Origin: an uncultured Clostridia bacterium
GTDB taxonomy: Bacteria; Bacillota; Clostridia; TANB77; CAG-508
Length of the DNA: 54,926 nt
NCBI GenBank assembly: GCA_947626765.1
Contig: CANQTQ010000007.1
Coordinates: 1 to 54,926, forward strand
Direction: 5' to 3'
Shown: piece by piece, positions 28,667 to 38,006 of the stretch
Layout of the letters: the number at the start of each line of letters is the position of its first letter
How positions within the stretch are numbered: the stretch's first letter is position 1
Position numbers and translations under genes: made by a program
The notes under the pieces: model-generated
What the model was told of the DNA's origin: nothing
Database searches by the model: none
What the model saw: the letters and a program-made list of their open reading frames with translations, nothing else

Positions 28667-30782
28667 ATGGGTAATAAAAGGAAAAATGTAGATCAACTTA
28701 CAAAAGATTTAGAAGATGTAATTAGAAAATTATATACTCAAATACAAGGAACAGACGAAGAAAAAAGAGAAGCAATAACCAAAGAAGTAGAAGCTAAAAT
28801 CAATTCTATTGAAAGTGCGCAAAAAGCAAGAAAAGCATCTAGATTTAAAGCAAGAGCAGGAGAAATACCGGATGATTTAGAAACATTAATGAGAGAATTT
28901 AACTATGAAAAGAAAACTTCACTTTATGCTCTTATGTCAAAAAATGGAATATATGGAAAAGGAAGAATACTACAGGCAATAAAAGAAAAAGCAGAACTTG
29001 GTATAAGCGAAGAAGAAGCAAATAAACAAATAGCTGAGGAAGGAAATGTAACGCTAGATGCAGTAGCGAGAATAAGACAAGAAAATAATGGAGTGAGTAG
29101 ATTTAAACAAAGAGCAGCAGAAATACCAGATGATACTGAAACATTGATGATAGAATTTGGATATGCTAGCATAGCCTCTGTTTTTAGAAATATGAAAAGT
29201 AATGGAATATATACTAAAAGTAAAATACTTAAAGAGATACAAGAGAAAACAAAACTTGGCATAAGCGAAGAAGAAGCAAATAAACAAATAGCAAAGGAAG
29301 GAAATGTAACAGTCGAAGCAGTAGCTAGAATAAGACAAGAAAATCGTATAAAAGAGGGGAAAGAACGTCAAAGCAAACTAGGAGAAAAAGCAGCTAGATT
29401 TAAAGAAAGGGCAGCAGAAATACCAGATGATACTGAAACATTGATGAAAGAATTTAACTATAAAAACAGAAAAGTAGTTACTTTTTATATGGTAAGTTAT
29501 GGAATATATGGAAAAAGAAAAATAATACAGGCAATAAAAGAAAAAGCAGAGCTTGGCATAAGCGAAGAAGAGGCAAATAAACAAATAGCTAGAGAAGGTA
29601 ATGTAACTGTAGAAGCAGTAGCTAGAATAAGGCAAGGAATATCTAAACCTAAAACAAATAGTACAAGAGTTAATGTGCAACCTTCAAGTACGCAAATTAA
29701 AACAATTGATAAATCAGAAGTACGACCAGATGCAAGAACGGTAGCTGTGCAATCAAGAGTAGTAGAGCCAAAAACAGAAAAAACAGTAAAAACAACTGAA
29801 GATGCAAAAAAACCAATTACTCATACAACAGATACAAAACCAGGAGTTAATCTACATGTTGCTAAGCAATTACAAAAAGAAAAGCAAGTACAAAGAAATG
29901 AGATTGAAGAAGCAAGGCAAAGAGAAATTGAGCAGAAAAGATTGGAAAAAGAATTACAACGAGTTTCAAAAGAAAACGCCAAAAAAGAACAAGCTATAAG
30001 ACAAGAATCAGAAGTTTTTTTGAAAATGGCAAGAGAGCTTCATTCAATAGAATCAATACAAGGAAAATTTCAATATATTGATAGATATGATATGATATTA
30101 CTACTTAGAAAGCATAAAATTTTATCAAGAGAAGAAGTAGAAGAACTAATTGAAACTACTTCACTATTAGATGAAGAAATTGCACAAAGAGCCAATGCAG
30201 AAACAGCAGTAGTGCAAGAAGTTAGAGAAAGTATTAGAAAGAAAAAAGAATTAATTGCAAAAGTTTCAGACACTAAAAGAAACTTTATTATTAAATTAAT
30301 AAAAGAATCACGGATATGTTAATGTTAAATTAATAGCAAATAGAGCTGCTGTATCAGTAGAAACAGTACAAGCAATAAGAGAAGATTATTATAAATCTTA
30401 TAGAGCTAAACCAAATCCAAATTCACCTTTTAGAAAAGCACAGTTTAGAGGAAGTATTAATATGCTTAGAGGTGTTGTAAATGTTATAAAAAATGTTGAC
30501 CAAAGCAAAAGTACAGAAATAAATAGAAGAATAAAAATAATACTCGTAGATTATGAAGACTTATTGCAAGAAGCTGATTATGCATTATTAGCATATGGAT
30601 ATTTAAAAGTTTCTGAATATATGAAAGCAATTGAGTTTGCAGAAGAACATTTAGGACTTACAGAACCAACTATTCAAGGTGTTACAAATAAAATAAATGA
30701 AATCTTAGAAAGAGCAAAAACAGAACAAGAAAAAGCAAAAGAGGAAGCTAATAAAGCTGCAATAGCAATAGGAGAAGATTAG
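28667..30782 (+). CDS. Three-repeat helical protein of unknown function, +1 shift at CGG (30311)
   Basis: Frame 0 gives 551 residues. Skipping the C of CGG at codon 549 extends it to about 704. Three ~80-residue repeats (about 58-138, 144-224, 243-323) contain R-F-K-x-R-A-x-E-I-P-D-D-x-E-T-L-M and an HTH-like E-E-A-N-K-Q-I-A-x-E-G-N-V-T-x-x-A-V-A-R-I-R-Q. A Lys/Glu/Gln coiled coil follows (about 400-450). Straight after the shift comes L-I-A-N-R-A-A-V-S-V-E-T-V-Q-A-I-R-E, another copy of the HTH-like unit, which shows the downstream frame belongs to the same protein. Ribosome binding site GAGGAG. Family not recognised. Confidence 0.65.
30311..30314 (+). other. +1 frameshift site CGGA in the repeat protein
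   Basis: Frame 0 reads TCA CGG ATA TGT TAA. The +1 frame resumes GGA TAT GTT AAT GTT AAA and stays open for 156 codons. Confidence 0.75.
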
Positions 30783-30809
30783 TTTTATATTTTAAAAGGA
30801 TTTTTACAT

Positions 30810-31094
30810 ATGAAAATAGAAGAATTGTTTAGTATAAAAAATATAATTATATATGTTATAATAATAAATTTATTTACATTCTTTATGATGTGGTTAGACA
30901 AGAGAAAAGCTAAAAAAGGTAAATGGAGAATACCAGAAAATACACTATTAATTCTTGTTTTACTTGGAGGAGGCATAGGTGGAATTGCAGGAATGTATAC
31001 ATTTAGACATAAAACACAAAAAATGAAATTTGTAATAGAGTTTCCAGTTATTCTTATATGTCAAATATTACTTATATTGTTAATAATCTTCTAA
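30810..31094 (+). CDS. DUF1294-family membrane protein
   Basis: 94 residues, three hydrophobic helices. M-W-x-D-K-R-K-A-K-x-G-x-W-R-I-P-E, G-G-G-I-G-G and R-H-K-T-x-K-x-K-F are the hallmarks of DUF1294. The function is unknown. It starts 27 bases after the repeat protein, with AAAAGGA upstream. Confidence 0.88.
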   Translation: MKIEELFSIKNIIIYVIIINLFTFFMMWLDKRKAKKGKWRIPENTLLILVLLGGGIGGIAGMYTFRHKTQKMKFVIEFPVILICQILLILLIIF

Positions 31095-31279
31095 CATTTA
31101 TAATAAAAACTTAATAATATTTTTAAAATAGTATTATAAATTTTCTATAAAAGTAGCAAATAATATAATGCTATTTTTTTTTGCTTAATATTTGCAAATT
31201 TTTGTTATAAAATTTTACTATAAAATTTTTTATAAAAAATAATGAGTTTTCATAAAAAATAAAAAATAATTTTCAAGAG

Positions 31280-31557
31280 TTATCCACAAAAAATGTTAGC
31301 TATTTTCAATTATTCACAAAGTTATCCACATTTTCCACAATATTGTGGAAAATATTTTTTGTAAACTATATGTAATTTTTATGTAACACAAATTGGAAAA
31401 ATGTAACAAATTTGTAATAAATATGTAATAAATTAAGCAAATATCATATAAAAGCTTAAGTTTATATCAAAAAATGTGTATTAAATATGTTTGAAATATT
31501 ACAATAATATTACAAATATAAACAGTATTACTAAAATAAAAATATTAGTTATCCACA
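31280..31557. promoter_or_regulatory. DnaA-box cluster in a 590-base gene-free region
   Basis: Perfect TTATCCACA boxes lie at 31280-31288, 31322-31330 and 31549-31557. One-mismatch boxes are TTATTCACA at 31310-31318, TTTTCCACA at 31331-31339 and its complement at 31344-31352; the last two form a palindrome. The surrounding 31095-31690 is extremely AT-rich and has no gene. This is consistent with a replication origin or a DnaA-binding regulatory site. No dnaA or dnaN lies in the window, so an oriC call is not secure. Confidence 0.55.
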
Positions 31558-31691
31558 TATTTAAATAAACAATTGATATTTTATTTTTCATATAGTAAAA
31601 TAAAGAAAAGTATTCAAAAAAAGTTTTAAAATTAAAAATAGCAAGCTGCTTTACTTAAATTTTATAATTAAAAAGAGGGGAAAAAATAAAA

Positions 31692-33066
31692 ATGATGAAT
31701 TACAAAGAGAGAAAATTTTATAAGGAAAATTTACAAGAAGTATTACATACAACTTTAAATCCTTATGAACCAGGAGTAGTAAGAATACACTTAGTGCCAG
31801 CAAAATATAATCCATTTAAAGCAGATCAAAGCTTAGTAATATTAAATGGAAAAGACATTTTGCCAATAAATTTAGCATGGACAATATTGCTTGCAATATT
31901 TATAAAAGAAGTAAATAGCTTTAAAGGAAGTGAAGTAACAGAAGAAGATTTAAAAAAAGTTATTACAAAAACAGTAAATAAGGCTTTAGAGGTATATAAA
32001 AAACCAGGGAGAATTACATTAAAAGAAGATTTAAATAAAATATTATCTGTATTTATAGATATCGCAGAAGGTAGAGAACCAAATGAAAAAATAGGGCAGC
32101 TGTCTATTGGAAAATATGCAAATAAAATGAAAGCTCCACATAGAATGGATTTAATGGTAAGCAGTATGGTTAAAGATGGAAAATGGAACTGTAACCAAAA
32201 ATGTTTACATTGTTATGCAGCAGGACAAGTTTATGCAGATAAAAAAGAGCTATCAACAAATGAGTGGAAACAAATAATAGATAAATGTAAAAAGGCATGT
32301 ATACCACAGCTAACATTTACTGGAGGTGAGCCTACAAAAAGAGATGATTTAGTAGAACTTATAGATTATTCTAAATGGTTCATTACAAGACTAAATACAA
32401 ATGGAGTTTTATTAACAGAAGAATATTGCAAAAAATTATATGATGCTAGTTTAGATAATGTACAAATAACATTTTATTCAAGTAATGAAGAAGAACATAA
32501 TAAATTAGTTGGAGCAAATAATTTTGAAAAAACAGTTGAAGGAATAAAAAATGCTTTAAAAATAGGATTACCTTTAAGCATAAATACACCATTATGTACA
32601 ATTAATAAAAACTATGTAGAAACACTAAAATATTTACATAGCTTAGGTGTAAAATATGTTACATGTTCAGGCTTAATAATTACAGGAAATGCAAAAACAG
32701 AAAAATCAAGAGATACTCAGCTTTCGTCAGATGAATTATATAATATTTTAAAACAGGCATGTGAGTATACAAAAGAAAACTTAATGGAAATAAGTTTTAC
32801 ATCTCCTGGATGGATAGAAGAAAATAAAATAAGAGAATTAGGATTAGCAGTTCCAAATTGTGGTGCATGCTTGAGCAATATGGCTATAGCACCAGATGGA
32901 GAAGTTGTTCCATGTCAAAGCTGGCTCGGAAAAGATGCAGGGCTTGGAAATATGTTAAATACAAAATGGGAAAAAATATGGAATAATACTAAGTGCAAAA
33001 AGCATCGAATGTATTCTACAAAAGGTACTCGGACAATGCCCACTAAAAGAAATGGGAGGTTGTTAA
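31692..33066 (+). CDS. Radical SAM/SPASM enzyme, +1 shift at CGG (33030)
   Basis: A probable peptide-modifying radical SAM enzyme, 457 residues after the shift. The Fe-S motif is W-N-C-N-Q-K-C-L-H-C-Y (CxxxCxxC, about residue 168), with T-F-T-G-G-E-P-T following. The N-terminal ~140 residues may be a peptide-binding region. The C-terminal SPASM-like part has N-C-G-A-C and P-C-Q-S-W. Frame 0 ends in a basic, Cys-free tail. Skipping C at 33030 gives G-Q-C-P-L-K-E-M-G-G-C, supplying the last Cys ligands expected of SPASM. The stop at 33064 is 1 base before the next ATG. Its likely partner is the adjacent Cys-rich protein. Confidence 0.75.
33030..33033 (+). other. +1 frameshift site CGGA in the radical SAM gene
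   Basis: Frame 0 reads GGT ACT CGG ACA ATG. The +1 frame reads GGA CAA TGC CCA CTA and ends at TAA 33064-33066, directly before the next gene. Confidence 0.7.
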
Positions 33067-33067
33067 T

Positions 33068-34006
33068 ATGAAGAAAAAAATTATATTATTTGCTTTTATT
33101 ACATTTTTATTTTTTATGCTTGTACTAAATACTAATACAAAAACATATGCTACAGATTTAGATGAAATTGTTAATTATATTGTAACTGTTGAACCAAGAA
33201 CAAATGATGGTTCATTAGATATTACTTATGAAATAACTTGGAAAGTATTAGACTCAACTACAGAAGGACCATTAGAATGGGTAAAAATTGGAACACCTAA
33301 TTCATACTTTGATACACCTACTGCTTTAACAAAAAATATAAAGTCAATTAGACAATTTAATGGTTCTTATGTTGGAATTTATTTTACTAAGTCATATGAG
33401 GCAGGGGAAGAAGTTACATTTAAATATTCAATACATCAGCCATATATATATACTATATCATGGGGAAAGTGTAAATATGAATTTACACCAGCATGGTTTA
33501 CAGATGCTAAAGTAGATCATCTTACTATAAAGTGGAACAAAGATAAAGTAAAAAGCCATAATAGTAATATAGTAGAAGATAATTATTTAATATGGAACAA
33601 AACTAATATGGCTAAAGGAGAAAAACTAACTGCAAAAGTAAAATATGATAAAACGGCTTTTTCTTCTTTAACTTCACAGAAAAAAAATTCAAGCATTGGT
33701 TCTGGTTCTTCATATTTCGGCATTATTATGTTTATTCTTGTATGGATTGCTATAATAGTTGCAAATATTAGAAGAGGTGGCTATTATGGCCACAGAGGTT
33801 TCTATGGTGGAGGCTATTACGGAGGTTTTGGCAGATATGGTGGATGCGTACATAGCAGTTGTGCTTGTGCTAGTAGTTGCGCAAGTAGTTGTGCAAGTAG
33901 CTGCGCTTGTGCTTGTGCAGGCAGTGGTAGAGCAGGTTGTTCAAGAAAAGATTTCTATGGAACTAATTTAACTACTAAAAAGGTAGAAGAAGCATTAAAA
34001 AACTAA
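33068..34006 (+). CDS. Membrane protein with Gly/Tyr-rich and Cys-rich tail, possible radical SAM substrate
   Basis: 312 residues: signal peptide (1-28), an extracytoplasmic beta-rich DUF2207-like domain (about 35-200) and one membrane helix (about 217-233). The tail starts with G-G-Y-Y-G-H-R-G-F-Y-G-G-G and continues with nine Cys in Ser/Ala context (S-S-C-A-C-A-S-S-C-A-S-S-C), ending G-R-A-G-C-S-R-K-D-F-Y-G. The tail DNA is a degenerate repeat. The gene follows the radical SAM gene without a gap, suggesting thioether or similar modification of the tail. That link is inference. Confidence 0.65.
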   Translation: MKKKIILFAFITFLFFMLVLNTNTKTYATDLDEIVNYIVTVEPRTNDGSLDITYEITWKVLDSTTEGPLEWVKIGTPNSYFDTPTALTKNIKSIRQFNGSYVGIYFTKSYEAGEEVTFKYSIHQPYIYTISWGKCKYEFTPAWFTDAKVDHLTIKWNKDKVKSHNSNIVEDNYLIWNKTNMAKGEKLTAKVKYDKTAFSSLTSQKKNSSIGSGSSYFGIIMFILVWIAIIVANIRRGGYYGHRGFYGGGYYGGFGRYGGCVHSSCACASSCASSCASSCACACAGSGRAGCSRKDFYGTNLTTKKVEEALKN

Positions 34007-34049
34007 ATAGAAAATAATAGATCAAATAATTAGGGGGAATATTATAATT

Positions 34050-36875
34050 ATGAATAATAGCATTATAATAAAAGGGGCAAAAGAACATAATTTAAAAGAT
34101 ATAAATTTAGAAATTCCAAGAGACAAATTAGTAGTTATTACTGGACTTTCTGGTTCTGGCAAATCTTCACTTGCATTTGATACATTATATGCAGAAGGTC
34201 AAAGAAGATATGTTGAAAGTTTATCTTCTTATGCAAGGCAATTCTTAGGATTAATGGAAAAACCAGAGGTAGAATCAATAGAAGGCTTATCTCCTGCTAT
34301 TTCAATAGATCAAAAAACTACATCACGTAATCCACGTTCTACAGTAGGAACTGTTACAGAAATTTATGATTATATTCGTTTACTATATGCGCGTATAGGT
34401 ACACCATATTGTCCAAACTGTGGCAAAAAAATAGAAAAACAAACAATAGATCAAATTGTAGATAGTGTTATGAGTTTAAAAGAAGGTACTAAAATTCAAG
34501 TTTTAGCACCTGTTATTCGTGGAAGAAAAGGCGAATATACTAAACTTTTACAAGAATTTCAAAAAGACGGTTTTGTGCGTGCTAAAATAGATGGTGAAAC
34601 TTATGAACTAACAGACGATATAAATATAGATAGAAAGAAAAAACACAACATAGACTTAATAGTAGACAGATTAGTTGTAAATGAGAATATTAGAACAAGA
34701 CTTACAGAATCTGTTGAAATTGCATTAAAATATGCAAATAATCTTGTAACAATAGATATTCCGGGAGAAAAAGAAATATTATACAGTCAAAATTATGCAT
34801 GTCCAGATTGTGGAATTAGTATAGAAGAATTAACACCTAGAATGTTTTCATTTAATAACCCATTTGGTGCTTGCCCAACTTGTACTGGTATTGGTTACCT
34901 TATGAAAATGGACGAAGATTTAATTATTCCAGATAAAAACAAGACTCTTTATGATGGTGTAAAAGCTTTTGGAGCTAGCACTATGAAAAAGGGCGAAACA
35001 ATGGCTAAAATGTATTTTGAAAGCATTGGCAAACATTATGATGTAGATATAAAGCAGCCTATTAAAAAGCTTCCAAGATGGTTTTTAGAAAAAATATTAT
35101 ATGGTACAGGAGATGAAGTAATAGACTTTGAATATACTTCATATGCTGGCACAAGAAGGTTTTCTACACCATTTGAAGGAGTACTTCCTACACTAGATAG
35201 AAGATACAATGAAACAAAATCTCAAGGTATGAGAGACTTTTATGAAATGTATATGAGTGAAAGTGCTTGCCAAACTTGCCATGGAGCAAGACTTAAAAAA
35301 GAAAGCTTATCTGTTAAAGTAGGTGGAAAAAACATTAACGAATTAACAGATATGTCAATAGATAAAATAAAAGATTTTTTAAATTCACTAGAATTAGATA
35401 AGCAAAAAAGAATGATTGCAGATCAAATTTTAAAAGAATTAAATAAAAGATTGCAATTCTTACTTGATGTTGGCTTAGAGTATTTAACATTATCTAGAAG
35501 TGCTGGAAGCTTATCTGGTGGAGAAGCACAGCGTATTCGTTTGGCAACTCAAATAGGTTCTGGCTTAACAGGAGTACTATATATTTTAGATGAGCCAAGT
35601 ATAGGCTTACATCAAAGAGATAATGATAAACTTTTAGCAACTCTAAAAAAACTAAGAGATTTAGGAAATACTGTTTTAGTAGTTGAACATGATGAAGATA
35701 CTATGTATGCAGCAGACCAAATTATAGATATTGGACCAGGTCCTGGTGTTCATGGAGGAAAAGTTATTGCTCAAGGTACTGCAGAAGAAATTAAGCAAGT
35801 TCCAGAATCAATAACAGGTCAGTACTTAAGTGGTAAAAAACAAATTACTGTTCCTAAAAAAAGAAGAAAATCAAATGGAAAGTCAATAGAAGTAAAAGGT
35901 GCTACTGAACATAATTTAAAAAACATAAATGTAAAATTTCCATTAGGCCAATTTATTTGTGTTACTGGTGTTTCTGGCTCTGGAAAAAGTACTTTAGTAA
36001 ATGAAATATTATATAGAACAGTTGCTAAAGAATTATATGGTTCAAATGAAAAACCAGGAAAATGCAAAGAAATAAAAGGAATAGAAAATATAGATAAAAT
36101 TATTAATATAGATCAATCTCCAATAGGAAGAACTCCTCGTTCAAACCCTGCTACATATACAGGTGTATTTGATATGATACGTGATATTTTTGCTTCAACA
36201 GAAGAAGCAAAAATGCGTGGATATGATAAAGGTAGATTTAGTTTTAATGTATCTGGAGGTAGGTGTGAGGCTTGCTCAGGAGACGGTGTTTTAAAAATTG
36301 AAATGCATTTTTTGCCAGATATTTATGTGCCTTGTGAAGTATGTAAAGGAAAGAGATATAACAGAGAAACATTAGAGGTAAAATATAAAGGAAAAACAAT
36401 AGCAGATGTATTAGATATGACAGTTGAAGAAGCTTTAGAATTCTTTAAAAATTTACCTAGAATAAAAAGCAAAATTCAAACATTGTATGATGTAGGTCTT
36501 GGATATATTAAACTTGGGCAACCTTCTACAACGCTATCTGGAGGTGAAGCACAACGTGTGAAACTTGCAACAGAGCTTTCTAAAAAAGCTACAGGAAAAA
36601 CTTTATATATTTTAGATGAACCAACAACTGGTCTTCATATTGCAGATGTTCATAAATTAGTAGATATTTTACAAAGATTAGTAGATACTGGAAATAGTAT
36701 TATTGTTATTGAGCATAATTTAGATTTAATAAAAACAGCAGATTATATTATAGACTTAGGACCAGAAGGTGGCGAAAAAGGTGGACAAGTTATATCAGTA
36801 GGTTCACCAGAACAAATTGTTAAAAATGAACAAAGCTATACAGGAAAATTTTTAAAAAAATATTTAGAAAAATAA
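34050..36875 (+). CDS. uvrA: Excinuclease ABC subunit A
   Basis: The damage-recognition ATPase of nucleotide excision repair. 941 residues, standard. Walker A motifs are [13 protein letters not shown] (about 32) and [13 protein letters not shown] (about 640). Signatures L-S-G-G-E-A-Q-R appear twice. Zinc sites are C-P-D-C ... C-P-T-C and C-E-A-C ... C-E-V-C. GGGGGAAT precedes the ATG. uvrB is not in the window. Confidence 0.97.
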   Translation: MNNSIIIKGAKEHNLKDINLEIPRDKLVVITGLSGSGKSSLAFDTLYAEGQRRYVESLSSYARQFLGLMEKPEVESIEGLSPAISIDQKTTSRNPRSTVGTVTEIYDYIRLLYARIGTPYCPNCGKKIEKQTIDQIVDSVMSLKEGTKIQVLAPVIRGRKGEYTKLLQEFQKDGFVRAKIDGETYELTDDINIDRKKKHNIDLIVDRLVVNENIRTRLTESVEIALKYANNLVTIDIPGEKEILYSQNYACPDCGISIEELTPRMFSFNNPFGACPTCTGIGYLMKMDEDLIIPDKNKTLYDGVKAFGASTMKKGETMAKMYFESIGKHYDVDIKQPIKKLPRWFLEKILYGTGDEVIDFEYTSYAGTRRFSTPFEGVLPTLDRRYNETKSQGMRDFYEMYMSESACQTCHGARLKKESLSVKVGGKNINELTDMSIDKIKDFLNSLELDKQKRMIADQILKELNKRLQFLLDVGLEYLTLSRSAGSLSGGEAQRIRLATQIGSGLTGVLYILDEPSIGLHQRDNDKLLATLKKLRDLGNTVLVVEHDEDTMYAADQIIDIGPGPGVHGGKVIAQGTAEEIKQVPESITGQYLSGKKQITVPKKRRKSNGKSIEVKGATEHNLKNINVKFPLGQFICVTGVSGSGKSTLVNEILYRTVAKELYGSNEKPGKCKEIKGIENIDKIINIDQSPIGRTPRSNPATYTGVFDMIRDIFASTEEAKMRGYDKGRFSFNVSGGRCEACSGDGVLKIEMHFLPDIYVPCEVCKGKRYNRETLEVKYKGKTIADVLDMTVEEALEFFKNLPRIKSKIQTLYDVGLGYIKLGQPSTTLSGGEAQRVKLATELSKKATGKTLYILDEPTTGLHIADVHKLVDILQRLVDTGNSIIVIEHNLDLIKTADYIIDLGPEGGEKGGQVISVGSPEQIVKNEQSYTGKFLKKYLEK

Positions 36876-36879
36876 AAAT

Positions 36880-36912
36880 GAAAAAGTAACTATTATATAA
36901 TAGTTGCTTTTT
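36880..36912 (+). terminator. uvrA terminator
   Basis: GTAACTATTATATAATAGTTGC forms a compact stem directly after uvrA, followed by TTTTTT. Confidence 0.75.
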
Positions 36913-36920
36913 TATACACA

Positions 36921-37042
36921 AGAGATACAAAACTAAATGGGCACTTTAATAAAATGCAAAGTAAGGAAAAAACAAAAAAAGAAAGGGAATAAAGCAAAAT
37001 TTAAAATTAAAATTTAAAATGCCCATTTAGCTTTGTATCTCT
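36921..37042. repeat. Inverted-repeat element after uvrA
   Basis: Arms 36921-36943 and 37020-37042 are 23 bases each (AGAGATACAAAACTAAATGG... against its complement) with one G-U-type mismatch. The 76-base centre is purine-rich, including GGAAAAAACAAAAAAAGAAA. There is no ORF or T-run. Confidence 0.65.
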
Positions 37043-37063
37043 TGATAAATATAAGAAATTTAA

Positions 37064-37177
37064 CTATCTGCAGTTATTATTGTTATTGCTTCTTTCATTT
37101 TTATTATTGTTATTATTATTGCTATTGTTGTTATTATTCTTGTTGTTATTATTTTGTTTATTTTGATTTTCTGACAT
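37064..37177 (-). CDS. Small Asn-rich protein
   Basis: A 37-residue ORF on the minus strand with a good ribosome binding site (GGAGGTGG, complement of 37183-37190) 5 bases before ATG. More than half the residues are Asn, with scattered Lys, Ser and Gln. It begins M-S-E-N-Q-N-K-Q and ends with a single Cys (N-C-R). It resembles in composition small Asn-rich peptides of spore-forming Bacillota, but I cannot assign a family. The low complexity and the good ribosome binding site together suggest a real small gene. Confidence 0.55.
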   Translation of the reverse strand: MSENQNKQNNNNKNNNNNSNNNNNNKNERSNNNNNCR

Positions 37178-37302
37178 AAATGCCACCTCCATTTCTTTAT
37201 TTACAATATTATTGTGAACTAAAAAACAAAAAATATTCAAAAAAATTTAAAACTATGATATAATTTAAAAAATAAATTTTTAAAAAAGAGGTCATAAATA
37301 TT

Positions 37303-37998
37303 ATGAGTAATTTAGTAATTGGAATTGAAGGATTAGTTGGAGCAGGAAAAACTGCTATTTGCAAAGAATTGTTAAATAAAATACCAAATAGCATTTTGCT
37401 TCAAGGTGGAAATTTATATAGAGCAATTGTTTTTGGTTTAATGTCTTCTGGAATTAATTTAGAAGAATTAACACAGAATATGAATAATGCTAATATAAAA
37501 GAAGTTATGGAAAAGCTAAAAATAACAATTGAAATTGAAAATAGAGATACTGTAATTTATATAAATGGAAATAAAATAGATGAAGAAAATTTGCAAAATG
37601 CTAAATCTTCTTTAGCTGTTTCAGAAGTTAGTAATGTAGCAGATAATAGTAGTTTTTATTTATTTGGAAGAAGCATTATTGAAAAATTTAAAAAAAACTT
37701 TAATATAATAGTATCTGGAAGAGACTTAATGAAAATTTATCCAGATTTAGATTATCATTTTTTAATAACAGCTTCTTTAGAAGAACGAATTAGAAGAAAA
37801 TGCATACAATATAATGGAACTATTTCTGAAGGAGAAGTAAGGCAAAATATAATGAAAAGAGATGAATTGCAAGAAAAATCTGGTTTTTATAAACAATATG
37901 AAAATACAATATTATTAGATGTTACAAATTGTAAAACACCAGAAGAAGGTGCAAATGAGGTATTAAAGAAAATTAAATTAGAGTCATATGCTAAATAG
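37303..37998 (+). CDS. cmk: Cytidylate kinase-like P-loop kinase
   Basis: 231 residues. P-loop G-L-V-G-A-G-K-T at about residues 11-18; V-S-G-R-D-L (CMP-binding R-D); E-E-R-I-R-R-K in the lid; and a C-terminal I-L-L-D-V-T-N motif. The NxxxGxVY part is diverged. This is the CMP/dCMP kinase family; the substrate is likely CMP. Ribosome binding site AAAGAGGT. It ends 8 bases before murD and is probably cotranscribed with it. Confidence 0.75.
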   Translation: MSNLVIGIEGLVGAGKTAICKELLNKIPNSILLQGGNLYRAIVFGLMSSGINLEELTQNMNNANIKEVMEKLKITIEIENRDTVIYINGNKIDEENLQNAKSSLAVSEVSNVADNSSFYLFGRSIIEKFKKNFNIIVSGRDLMKIYPDLDYHFLITASLEERIRRKCIQYNGTISEGEVRQNIMKRDELQEKSGFYKQYENTILLDVTNCKTPEEGANEVLKKIKLESYAK

Positions 37999-38006
37999 GA
38001 GGAAAA

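Noticed and set aside
30462..30782. A separate 106-residue gene after the repeat protein
   Set aside because: The ATG has no ribosome binding site, and open reading in this frame begins at the CGG at 30311 with a repeat unit matching the upstream protein. It is better read as the shifted C-terminus.
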